From Hymenobacter guriensis (GTDB taxonomy: Bacteria; Bacteroidota; Bacteroidia; Cytophagales; Hymenobacteraceae), in NCBI RefSeq assembly GCF_015773195.1, contig NZ_JADWYK010000007.1, positions 228,352 through 292,351 of the forward strand: DNA of 64,000 bases, given 5' to 3'. The position numbers were made by a program, and so were the translations under genes. A model generated the notes under the pieces. The model did not search any database and was not told the DNA's origin. It saw only the letters and a list, made by a program, of their open reading frames with translations. Below, one piece after another: positions 16,977 through 24,032 of this stretch (position 1 is its first letter; every line of letters starts with the position of its first letter).

Positions 16977-18917
16977 ATGAAATGCCGTTATGTGTTACTA
17001 ATTGCCAGCCTATTGGCTACCGTGCCCACGCTGGCCCAGTCGGTAGAGCCGCTGGTGCGCTCCAAGTCTTCAGCGCAGGCCACCTATTCGCTACAAGGGC
17101 GCGTCACGGATGCCACAGGGAAAAAGGCCGTCGGCCTGCCAGGGGTTACCGTATTGGTGAAGGGCACCTCCATTGGAACCAGCACTGGCTCGGATGGGCG
17201 CTACACGTTGCAGGTTCCGGCAGGAAGTAAAGCGCTGACGTTCAGTTTTGTTGGCTACGTCACGAAAGAAGTAAAACTCACGGGGAAAGTCGTTGTCGAT
17301 GTTGCCCTTTCGCCGGACACCAAACAACTCAACGAAGTAGTTGTGACCGGCATCCAAGGCAGAGCAGCCGGGGTACAAATAAGAGGAGCCGCCACGGTGC
17401 AGGAGAGTCATAAAGACCGAAAAGCAAGAGCTTATAGCAACAGTGTTGCCGGCTACTTGGCCCCTGCGCCGGAGCCTGGAGCGGGCGAATCGTACGCTAC
17501 TATTGCTGAGAACGGCTTCCGGGCCGTGGGCAAAGAGCCCCTGAGCACCTTCAGCATTGATGTGGACGCGGCCAGCTACAGCAACGTGCGGCGCTTTCTG
17601 CAGCAAGGCCAGTACCCGCCCCGTGACGCCGTGCGGGTCGAAGAAATGCTCAACTACTTTCAGTACGACTACCCGCAGCCGGCTTCTGGCGCCTCGGCCC
17701 CCTTTCACCTCATCACCGAGCAGGCTCAGTGTCCCTGGAACAACGAGCACCAGCTGGTGCAGGTAGCGCTGCAGGCGCGCAAAGTTGCCACCGAAAAGCT
17801 GCCGCCGGCCAACCTGGTATTTCTGGTCGATGTATCGGGCTCCATGCAGGGCGAAGACCGGCTCGGCCTGGTAAAGCAGGCGCTGCGGCTGCTCACCAAG
17901 GAGCTGCGCCCTCAGGATAAAGTTGCCCTCGTCGTCTATGCCGGCGCGGCTGGTACGGTGTTGCCGCCTACGGCCGGCAGCAAGCGGGCCGATATTCTGG
18001 CCGCCATTGAACAACTGGAAGCCGGAGGCTCTACGGCCGGCGGTGCGGGCCTGCGCCTGGCCTACCGCGTAGCCCGGGAAAACTTCAACCGCGAAGGCAA
18101 CAACCGGGTAATTCTGTGCACTGACGGGGACTTCAACGTAGGCGAGCAGAGCGACGATGCTATGGAACGGCTCATCACCGAAGAGCGCGAAACCGGCGTG
18201 TTCCTGACGGTGCTGGGCGTGGGCCAGGGGAACTATCAGGACAAAAAGATGGAGCTGCTGGCCGATAAGGGCAACGGCAACTACGCCTACCTCGACAACC
18301 TGGATGAGGCTCGCCGGGTACTGGTACAGCAGTTTGGCGGCACGCTTTTCACGCTGGCCAAAGACGTGAAGCTGCAGGTGGAGTTCAACCCGGCCCGGGT
18401 GCGCGAGTACCGCCTCGTAGGCTACGAAAACCGCCTATTGGCCGCCGAGGACTTTAACAACGACCGCAAAGACGCCGGGGAGCTGGGCTCCGGGCATACC
18501 GTAACGGCCCTCTACGAAATCGTGCCCGTTGGCGCCCCTGCCACCGTTGACCCGCTGAAATATCAGCCCGCCCCGCCAGTTTCCCCCGCCGCAAAAAGTG
18601 CTGAGCTGCTCACCGTGAAGCTGCGCTACAAAGAGCCCCAGGGCCTTACCAGCAAGTTGCTGGCTCACCCTCTGACCGGCGAGGCTCGTCCAATTCAGAA
18701 AGCAAGTGAAAATCTGCGGTTCGCGGCCGCAGTGGCGCAGTTTGGTATGCTCTTGCGGCAGAGCGACTACCGGGGCACCGCTACCTGGGAAGCTACTGCG
18801 CAACTGGCCGGGCAAGCCAAATCGTTTGACCCCGATGGCTACCGCGCCGAAATGGTGCGCCTCATCAAGCTGGCAGAAGGAATCCGGCCTACGCCCAACG
18901 ACTATGGAAGCCGATAG
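16977..18917 (+). CDS. von Willebrand factor A protein with CarboxypepD_reg domain (YfbK type)
   Basis: A 646-residue exported protein. A signal peptide (1-21) is followed by a CarboxypepD_reg-like domain (about 37-105, YSLQGRVTDATG, GVTVLVKGTSIGTSTGSDG, FSFVGYVTKEV) ending in LNEVVVTGIQG, the junction also seen before TonB plug domains. Next comes the YfbK N-terminal region (PLSTFSIDVDAASYSNVRRF), a vWA domain with an intact MIDAS D285-V-S-G-S, and a DUF3520-like C-terminal region. Such proteins bind partners through a metal ion at the cell surface or periplasm. It diverges from the ECF sigma gene, 191 bp apart, and may be regulated by it. Confidence 0.9.
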   Translation: MKCRYVLLIASLLATVPTLAQSVEPLVRSKSSAQATYSLQGRVTDATGKKAVGLPGVTVLVKGTSIGTSTGSDGRYTLQVPAGSKALTFSFVGYVTKEVKLTGKVVVDVALSPDTKQLNEVVVTGIQGRAAGVQIRGAATVQESHKDRKARAYSNSVAGYLAPAPEPGAGESYATIAENGFRAVGKEPLSTFSIDVDAASYSNVRRFLQQGQYPPRDAVRVEEMLNYFQYDYPQPASGASAPFHLITEQAQCPWNNEHQLVQVALQARKVATEKLPPANLVFLVDVSGSMQGEDRLGLVKQALRLLTKELRPQDKVALVVYAGAAGTVLPPTAGSKRADILAAIEQLEAGGSTAGGAGLRLAYRVARENFNREGNNRVILCTDGDFNVGEQSDDAMERLITEERETGVFLTVLGVGQGNYQDKKMELLADKGNGNYAYLDNLDEARRVLVQQFGGTLFTLAKDVKLQVEFNPARVREYRLVGYENRLLAAEDFNNDRKDAGELGSGHTVTALYEIVPVGAPATVDPLKYQPAPPVSPAAKSAELLTVKLRYKEPQGLTSKLLAHPLTGEARPIQKASENLRFAAAVAQFGMLLRQSDYRGTATWEATAQLAGQAKSFDPDGYRAEMVRLIKLAEGIRPTPNDYGSR

Positions 18918-19355
18918 GCCTACCGGAAAAAAAAATTTAAAAAAAATGCTCGGGGCCGTGTGGAATAGTTCGGGCAGTGGCATCTATCTGAATACCTTCC
19001 TCACCTCACAGACTTTTGCATGCAGGTTTCTGCCATGCTAAACCAACACTTTGGACGCTGAGCCAGAGGTATCAGCCAGTAAAATTCTTTACGTCGACAT
19101 GTGGTGACTGGCAGCGCTTGACGCTGCTGGCACCAGGGCAGACCGGGCTACCAACTCACTCACCGGCATAGCCACCGTTTCAACGCATCTGATTGCAGCC
19201 AGATGCCCCCTTACTTGAAACGGTGGTTCCGGTCTGCCCTATGTTATAACCCGTTGTGTTCTATTGCTCTCGTTTTATTGTTAGCTCAGCTATTCAGTTT
19301 ATCCCGCAGCCGGCCCGTGCAGGAGAGGCAGAAGCCGGCCTTCGGAACCGCACGT
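18918..19355. other. Intergenic region without a credible gene
   Basis: After the vWA stop there is an A-rich tract (18928-18947), a small hairpin gcagcg-cttga-cgctgc (19111-19127), a nested inverted repeat (19135-19240, listed separately) and then AT-richer sequence. A 63-codon open frame at 19203-19394 has no family features and runs through the repeat and the terminator, so I do not call it. Confidence 0.6.
19135..19240. repeat. Three-level nested inverted repeat, MITE-like or structured RNA
   Basis: Three concentric perfect stems are visible: 19135-19146 with 19229-19240 (12 bp, agggcagaccgg), 19172-19183 with 19215-19226 (12 bp, ccaccgtttcaa) and 19185-19191 with 19200-19206 (7 bp, gcatctg). 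The whole folds into one long, interrupted hairpin. The 12-bp ends resemble terminal inverted repeats. Confidence 0.7.
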
Positions 19356-19389
19356 AAAAAGCCCCGCTACGTTTGTAGCGGGGCTTTTT
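19356..19389. terminator. Bidirectional intrinsic terminator
   Basis: A perfect 15-bp stem (19356-19370 with 19375-19389, aaaaagccccgctac) with loop gttt and T-runs on both sides. It ends the outer-membrane barrel gene on the minus strand. Confidence 0.9.
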
Positions 19390-19417
19390 GCTGAACTGGC
19401 GGGAAAGAGGCTGGAAG

Positions 19418-20179
19418 TTAAAAAGAGAAATTCAGGGCGGCCTTAATCACGCGGTTCTGCGCATCGAAGCGGTTGTTTTTGTCCAGGGACGACAGGCCGT
19501 AGTCGTAGCCGGCGCTCAGGCCAAAGCCGCTATCGAACTGGTAGCCCAGGCCGCCGGTTACGGCAAAGTCCACGGGGCGGAACTGGCTTTTGATGTCGAA
19601 ATCTTGCTGGTAAGCATCGAAACCCAGAACACCGGCTTCTATGCGGGCCTTGTTGCTGAGCAGGATGGACGCCTGCGGGCCGGCGTAGAGGTAGAGGCCG
19701 GGCGTGAGGTGGGCTTTGGCAATCAACGGAATATCAAGGTAAGCCATGCGGGCCGTGGCCGTTACTTTGGCATTCAGGAAGTCAAACTGCTCAAAGGGCA
19801 GGGTGCCGGTTAGGCGCATGCCTTTCTCGGAGTACTGCACGCCTGGCTCAATGGAGAACTTGTCGCCCAAAGGCAGCGTGGCATACACCCCGGCGTGGAA
19901 GCCAAGCTTCGTTTCGCGGGTCACGCTACCCTGGCTCAGGTCGGCCAGGTTTTGCAGGCTTTCCACCGCATCTCCCGACCAGTCGGCCACGTTCAAGCCG
20001 GCTTTGATGCCGAATTTCACGCCGGAGCTGGAACTGGCGGGTGAGTAAGAAGAGCGGGCCGGGGCCGGATAGCCCACGCGGTGCGTTTGCACGGTACGGG
20101 TTTGGGCCTCGGCGGCGGTGAAGGAAGCAGAAACAAAAAGGCAAGCAGCGGCCAGGCGGCCAAAAAGACGCGTGTTCAT
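19418..20179 (-). CDS. Outer-membrane beta-barrel protein (PorT-like, OMP_b-brl_2)
   Basis: A 253-residue exported protein with a signal peptide (1-25, ending AAEAQ), a short Ser/Pro-rich linker, and an eight-stranded barrel pattern typical of small Bacteroidota outer-membrane proteins: FGIKAGLNVADW, KLGFHAGVYATLPLGDKFSIEPGVQYSEKG (given in parts), YLDIPLIAKAHLTPGLYLYAGPQ, and the C-terminal ALNFSF with terminal aromatic residue. Start and end are clear. It is a single gene followed by a terminator. Its cargo or partner is unknown. Confidence 0.87.
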   Translation of the reverse strand: MNTRLFGRLAAACLFVSASFTAAEAQTRTVQTHRVGYPAPARSSYSPASSSSGVKFGIKAGLNVADWSGDAVESLQNLADLSQGSVTRETKLGFHAGVYATLPLGDKFSIEPGVQYSEKGMRLTGTLPFEQFDFLNAKVTATARMAYLDIPLIAKAHLTPGLYLYAGPQASILLSNKARIEAGVLGFDAYQQDFDIKSQFRPVDFAVTGGLGYQFDSGFGLSAGYDYGLSSLDKNNRFDAQNRVIKAALNFSF

Positions 20180-20319
20180 GGCAGTAAGATCTAGGAGTTC
20201 CGGTATGTGGAAAAGCGCCGGGGCTGCGTGTGCACGAGCAGCCGGCCGGCTTCGGACAGGTACTAATGGAAAACCGTGCCAAAAATGAAAAACGATCTGT
20301 ACGCGCTGGCGCTACAGGG

Positions 20320-21396
20320 TTACTGCTCTTTCCCGAAAGCTTTTGGAAGAAAACCTGTAGCTGGCGGCGGCGCCGGGTCAGATACCGGCTCAACTGGTTG
20401 TGGCGGCGGAACCGGTAGCTGCTGCGGCCAGCGGGCTGGCGTTTGCGTGGTGTCGACCAATGCTGGCAGCCGCGGCTCCAGTGCCTCTACCGAATCGGGC
20501 TGGAAGCGCAGCTCAGGCACTACCAGGTGTACGGGGCCTGACTTCAGCGAAGTAACGGCCTGCACTGCCGAGTCAGGGGCTACGCTGAGGGAAGCGGCCG
20601 GGAGGGCTACCACGGCGGCTGGGGTAGCGAGGCGGTGCTCCAGCTCGGCCAGCAGAAACTCGGCATCGGCGCGCAGCTGGGGCTGCTTGAACAGCGCCAC
20701 GGCCAGCCGGGCCTGGTCCCGGGCGTCGGGTAGGCGCTTGAGCTCTAAGTAGTCGTAGGCCAGCTGGAAGTGTGCCAGGGCGTAGTCCTTGCGCAGGGCA
20801 ATGGACCGCTCGTAGGCCGCGGCGCTGGCCGGAAAGTCGCCGAGGCGCATAAAGGCATAGCCGAGGGCGTAGTAAGAGAGGTAGTCGCCGTAGCCGTGGC
20901 CGTGCGCAACGCGGTAGTGGCTCACCATGCGCTGAAACAGCTCATCCTCCGAAAACTCCTCCTCCGAGCAGGCGCACTGCTGCAGCTCGAAGTAATAGTC
21001 GGCCAAGGCTTTTTCCACTTTATAGTTCTGCGGAAAGCGTCGGTGCAGGGAGTCGAGCACCTGGCCTATCGGAAACTGGTAGCTTACCGAGTCGGACGCG
21101 TGGCGGCGCAGCGAGTCGAGCGACTCTGTAAGTGTCAGGTCCTTGAAGTCGAAGGCCCGGAAATTCTGCTGCTGGGTGTGGTAGTGAAGGGCAATGTCGG
21201 CGGCTCTGAGGGCTACGGCCGGCTGGCGGTGCCAGGGGTCGAACACCTGCAGCAGCTGAAAGGCGGCTTGGTACTTGCGCCAGGCCAGCAAGGCATCAGC
21301 CTGCTTGAGCACAGTGGCTTCGGTGGGCGAAGTTTGCGCCCACACCCCGGCCGAAGCGGCGCACCAAACCAGAAAGCACACAAAACCGGAGCGCAT
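20320..21396 (-). CDS. Secreted TPR protein, paralogue A
   Basis: A 358-residue exported protein with a signal peptide (1-20) and TPR-like helical repeats: residues about 25-60 (KQADALLAWRKYQAAFQLLQ), and about 155-250 with YALGYAFMRLGDFPASAAAYERSI and LAHFQLAYDYLELKRLPDAR. A distinctive block, ADYYFELQQCACSEEE, carries a CxC motif. The C-terminal 90 residues are proline-rich. It is a clear paralogue of the next gene (21470-22666), sharing the CxC block and the following YYALGYA repeat in the same order. The two are 73 bp apart on the same strand. Function unknown. Confidence 0.82.
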   Translation of the reverse strand: MRSGFVCFLVWCAASAGVWAQTSPTEATVLKQADALLAWRKYQAAFQLLQVFDPWHRQPAVALRAADIALHYHTQQQNFRAFDFKDLTLTESLDSLRRHASDSVSYQFPIGQVLDSLHRRFPQNYKVEKALADYYFELQQCACSEEEFSEDELFQRMVSHYRVAHGHGYGDYLSYYALGYAFMRLGDFPASAAAYERSIALRKDYALAHFQLAYDYLELKRLPDARDQARLAVALFKQPQLRADAEFLLAELEHRLATPAAVVALPAASLSVAPDSAVQAVTSLKSGPVHLVVPELRFQPDSVEALEPRLPALVDTTQTPARWPQQLPVPPPQPVEPVSDPAPPPATGFLPKAFGKEQ

Positions 21397-21469
21397 CAGA
21401 AACCGACAAATAAGCTGCCGAAGATACGCCGCGCCCGTCGGAAACTGGTGCTGCCGCCAGCGCCTGGCA

Positions 21470-22666
21470 CTACGGGTGGGTTTCTTTCAACCCCTTTTCG
21501 ATCAGCTCAAATAGAGGATTATCGGGTTTGGAGATTTTGCGCAGCTGCGTTTGGGCGGCCAGAAAGTGGGGCCGGGCCTCCCTGGGGCGCTGCAGCTGCA
21601 TGTTCAGAATAGCCAGGTAGAAATGCAGCAGGCCCTGAGCCGCCGGGGCTTTGGGGGCCGTAGGCAGCTGGCTCCGGAAAACGGCTTCGGCTTCGGCCCA
21701 CTGGTTGGCAGCCTGGTAGATGTCCATAATATCGATGAACATCTGTTCGTCGGCCGGGTCGAGCAGGTAGAGGCGGGCGGCCAGCTCTGGGGCCGTGGAG
21801 GCGCGCTCGGTCACGGCCAGCTCCAGCAGCTGCCGCAGCGAAGCGTAGTTGCGGGGCTGCAGGTCGAGGCTCTGCTGCAAAGCGGTTTTGGCTTCGGTTG
21901 GCTGTTTCTGCTGCAAGTACAGGTGGCCGAGCATGCGGGCGGCATCGGCTTTCAGCTCCGGGTCGGAGTAGAGGCGGTAGGCAGCCTGGGCGTGCGGCGT
22001 AGCGTCGCCCCAGCGTCCCAGCTGCAGCTGGGCGAAAGCCAGGTTGTAGTGCGAAGTCGGGTAGTCCGCGTTCAGGGCAATGGACTTCTCAAACGGGGCC
22101 AGACTAAGCTCGGGCTTTTTCTGCACCAGCAGGGCGTAGCCCACGGCGTAGTACGACATAAAGTCGCCGGCTCCGTGGGCGTGGGCCTGGCCGTAGTAGC
22201 GCAATACCAGGGCCCGCAGTTGGTCGTCGGTCTTGTCCCGCTCGCCGCAGTGGCACTGCTGCACCTGGTAGTAATAGTCGCCCAGTCCCTTGCTGAGGGC
22301 GAAGTTCTGCGGGTATTTCTGCTGCAGGCGCTTCAGCTCCTTCGGGATGTCGAGCAGGTGCATACTATAGTTGCCTTCCTGGCCGCGCAGCTGCGCCACG
22401 GTTTCGCCCGGCTCCAGATTTTTCAGCCCGAAGCCCTGATAGTTGAGGCTGACGAGGTAGTAGTTGAGCAGGAGCTTTTCCTTGGCCAGCACCACGTCCG
22501 GCTGCTGGTTTTGGGGGTCGGCCTTGTCCAGCAGCGCGTACGCCGCCTCATACTGCTGGGCGGTAGTTAGCTTATCGGCCTGCGTGAGGACGGCGGCCGT
22601 GGGCGCAGTTTGGGCCCGGGCCGCAGCGGAGAGCAGCAGTGCGGCCCCTAGAAAGTAACGATACAT
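21470..22666 (-). CDS. Secreted TPR protein, paralogue B
   Basis: A 398-residue exported protein; the ATG at 22666 starts a good signal peptide (MYRYFLGAALLLSAAARAQ), while the frame is open to 22726. It carries an N-terminal TPR-like pair (TQADKLTTAQQYEAAYALLD), the CxC block LGDYYYQVQQCHCGERDK, and at least four further TPRs including YYAVGYALLVQKKPELSLAPF, HYNLAFAQLQLGRWGDATPH and the TEAKTALQQSLDLQPRNYA repeat. It is paralogous to 20320-21396 and diverges from the attenuated aromatic operon. Function unknown. Confidence 0.82.
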   Translation of the reverse strand: MYRYFLGAALLLSAAARAQTAPTAAVLTQADKLTTAQQYEAAYALLDKADPQNQQPDVVLAKEKLLLNYYLVSLNYQGFGLKNLEPGETVAQLRGQEGNYSMHLLDIPKELKRLQQKYPQNFALSKGLGDYYYQVQQCHCGERDKTDDQLRALVLRYYGQAHAHGAGDFMSYYAVGYALLVQKKPELSLAPFEKSIALNADYPTSHYNLAFAQLQLGRWGDATPHAQAAYRLYSDPELKADAARMLGHLYLQQKQPTEAKTALQQSLDLQPRNYASLRQLLELAVTERASTAPELAARLYLLDPADEQMFIDIMDIYQAANQWAEAEAVFRSQLPTAPKAPAAQGLLHFYLAILNMQLQRPREARPHFLAAQTQLRKISKPDNPLFELIEKGLKETHP

Positions 22667-22822
22667 CAACGGTGAAATCAGTAGCAAAGAACAACGGAAT
22701 GCACCGCTAAAATGCTGATTCTCCACGTAACCCGGGTTCGGAGAAATGAAAGATTTCCTGCTTCCTCATTTGGAATTGTCGGAATCAGCGCCCACCTTGC
22801 TCCTGCAAAGCACCTGATCCTC

Positions 22823-22882
22823 ATGCCTCAGCCGACGAGCCGCTTCTTTTTTAGCTTTTATTTCTACTACGCCCACGCGTAG
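22823..22882 (+). CDS. Leader peptide 1 of the aromatic operon, Phe/Tyr-rich
   Basis: A 19-residue frame, MPQPTSRFFFSFYFYYAHA, ending at TAG 22880-22882. Five Phe and three Tyr codons fall within nine successive codons (22844-22870). A six-base stem gccgct/agcggc (22839-22844 with 22886-22891) can enclose the codon run, and tcgag just after the stop (22883-22887) can pair with ctcga in the 5' arm of the following terminator. This is the layout of a ribosome-mediated attenuator, like pheL in enterobacteria, and the products of the operon below it match the codons. Too short for routine gene calling; translation is inferred. Confidence 0.78.
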   Translation: MPQPTSRFFFSFYFYYAHA

Positions 22883-22921
22883 TCGAGCGGCCCCTCTGTA
22901 GCTTTTCCTCCCCGAAACTTC

Positions 22922-22958
22922 AGCGCCTCTCGACCCCATCGAGAGGCGCTTTCTTTTT
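22922..22958 (+). terminator. Attenuator terminator 1
   Basis: A perfect 11-bp GC-rich stem (22922-22932 agcgcctctcg with 22940-22950) and a seven-base loop, followed by TTCTTTTT. It lies 40 bp after the stop codon of leader peptide 1 and upstream of the second leader, so readthrough is needed for pheA expression from a promoter before 22823. Confidence 0.88.
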
Positions 22959-22969
22959 GACTTTGACTG

Positions 22970-23050
22970 ATGCCCGCTTCTTCCACCAGCTTCTGTTTCT
23001 ACGGCTATTACTGCTTCTTTTTTAAGAAGCAGCCGGCCCGCTGTTGCTGA
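22970..23050 (+). CDS. Leader peptide 2 of the aromatic operon, Phe/Tyr-rich
   Basis: A 26-residue frame that begins 12 bp after terminator 1 and stops at TGA 23048-23050. Its core FCFYGYYCFFFKK has five Phe and three Tyr codons within 11 residues (22991-23023); two cysteines interrupt it. The segment ggccc (23035-23039), three codons after the run, can pair with gggcc (23084-23088) in the 5' arm of terminator 2. A ribosome stalled on the Phe/Tyr codons would leave this segment free, while one that reached the stop would cover it. This repeats the logic of leader 1. Confidence 0.75.
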   Translation: MPASSTSFCFYGYYCFFFKKQPARCC

Positions 23051-23082
23051 TGACTTGCCAAGCGCATCAACTCTCAACAACC

Positions 23083-23112
23083 AGGGCCCCGCACCACGGA
23101 GGCCCTTTTTTC
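23083..23112 (+). terminator. Attenuator terminator 2, directly before pheA
   Basis: A stem of agggcc + ccg (23083-23091) with cgg + ggccct (23097-23106), one bulged A at 23100 and a five-base loop, followed by a T-run to 23110. pheA starts at 23122. The stem is weaker than terminator 1 but properly placed. Confidence 0.78.
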
Positions 23113-23121
23113 TTGCCCACT

Positions 23122-24006
23122 ATGTCGTCCACCCCGCTTTCTGCCATTGCCATCCAGGGCTACGCCGGTTCCTTCCACGAGCAAGCTGCCCGCCTGCACT
23201 TTGGGGCCGCGCCCGCGCTGCAGCCCTGCGCAACCTTTCAGGAAGTGGTGCAGCGCGTAGCTGATGGCCGCGCGTCGGCTGGGCTGATGGCCATTGAAAA
23301 CACGCTGGCCGGCAGCATTTTGCCCAACTACCTGCTGCTGCAACAGGGCACCGTGCGCGTGACGGGGGAAATCTACCTGCCCATCCGCCAGCACCTGCTG
23401 GCGCTGCCGGGCCAGACCCTGGCCGACATCAAGGAAGTACACTCCCACCCCATGGCCCTGCGCCAGTGCGGGCCCTTCCTCGACCAGCACAGCTGGCGCC
23501 TGGTAGAAACCGACGACACCGGCCGGAGCGCCCAGCGCGTGCGCGAGGAGCTGCAGTGGGGCGTAGCCGCCGTAGCCGGAGAGCAGGCCGCCCACCTGTT
23601 CGGGCTGGAGTTGCTGGCCCCCGACATCCACGCCGACCCCGGCAACTACACCCGCTTCCTGGCCCTGGCCCCGGCCACCGCCGAAGCGCCCACCCTGCCC
23701 CAGGCCGATAAAGCTTCGCTCTACTTCCACACGGCCCACGCCCCGGGCACGCTGGCGCGGGTGCTCACCCGCATTGCCGGCCACGGCCTCAACCTTACTA
23801 AGCTGCAGTCGAGCCCCCGGCCGGGGCAGCCCTGGCACTACTCCTTCCATATCGATGTGGAGTTCGACAACGTGTATCATCTGCACGAGCTGCTGGCCGA
23901 GCTGCCCGAGCTCACCGAGGACCTGCAGGTGCTGGGCATCTACCACCGCGGCGAAATGAACGAGTTGCTGCCCACGCCCGCCGAGCCCACGGCCGCCTGT
24001 TACTAA
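23122..24006 (+). CDS. pheA: Prephenate dehydratase
   Basis: A 294-residue monofunctional prephenate dehydratase, which turns prephenate into phenylpyruvate, the last dedicated step to phenylalanine. The catalytic domain (1-190) has IAIQGYAGSFHEQAA, GLMAIENTLAGSILPNYLLL and the HSHPMALRQCGPFL block (VHSHPMALRQC). A regulatory ACT domain follows (about 205-285) with PGTLARVLTRIAGHGLNLTK and LQSSPRPGQPWHYSFH, so feedback by phenylalanine is likely. No chorismate mutase domain is attached; that activity is on the last gene of the operon. Its stop overlaps the next frame as TAATG. Confidence 0.94.
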   Translation: MSSTPLSAIAIQGYAGSFHEQAARLHFGAAPALQPCATFQEVVQRVADGRASAGLMAIENTLAGSILPNYLLLQQGTVRVTGEIYLPIRQHLLALPGQTLADIKEVHSHPMALRQCGPFLDQHSWRLVETDDTGRSAQRVREELQWGVAAVAGEQAAHLFGLELLAPDIHADPGNYTRFLALAPATAEAPTLPQADKASLYFHTAHAPGTLARVLTRIAGHGLNLTKLQSSPRPGQPWHYSFHIDVEFDNVYHLHELLAELPELTEDLQVLGIYHRGEMNELLPTPAEPTAACY

Positions 24007-24032
24007 TGCCTGCCCGAATTGGTTATCTACCC

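Noticed and set aside
19203..19394. Open frame of 63 codons on plus in the gap before the barrel gene
   Set aside because: It passes through the nested repeat and the terminator stem and ends in it; the product has no conserved look.
22766..23080. Open frame of 104 codons on minus
   Set aside because: Basic, low-complexity product with no family features; it is opposite both leader peptides and the attenuator terminator, which explain the sequence much better.
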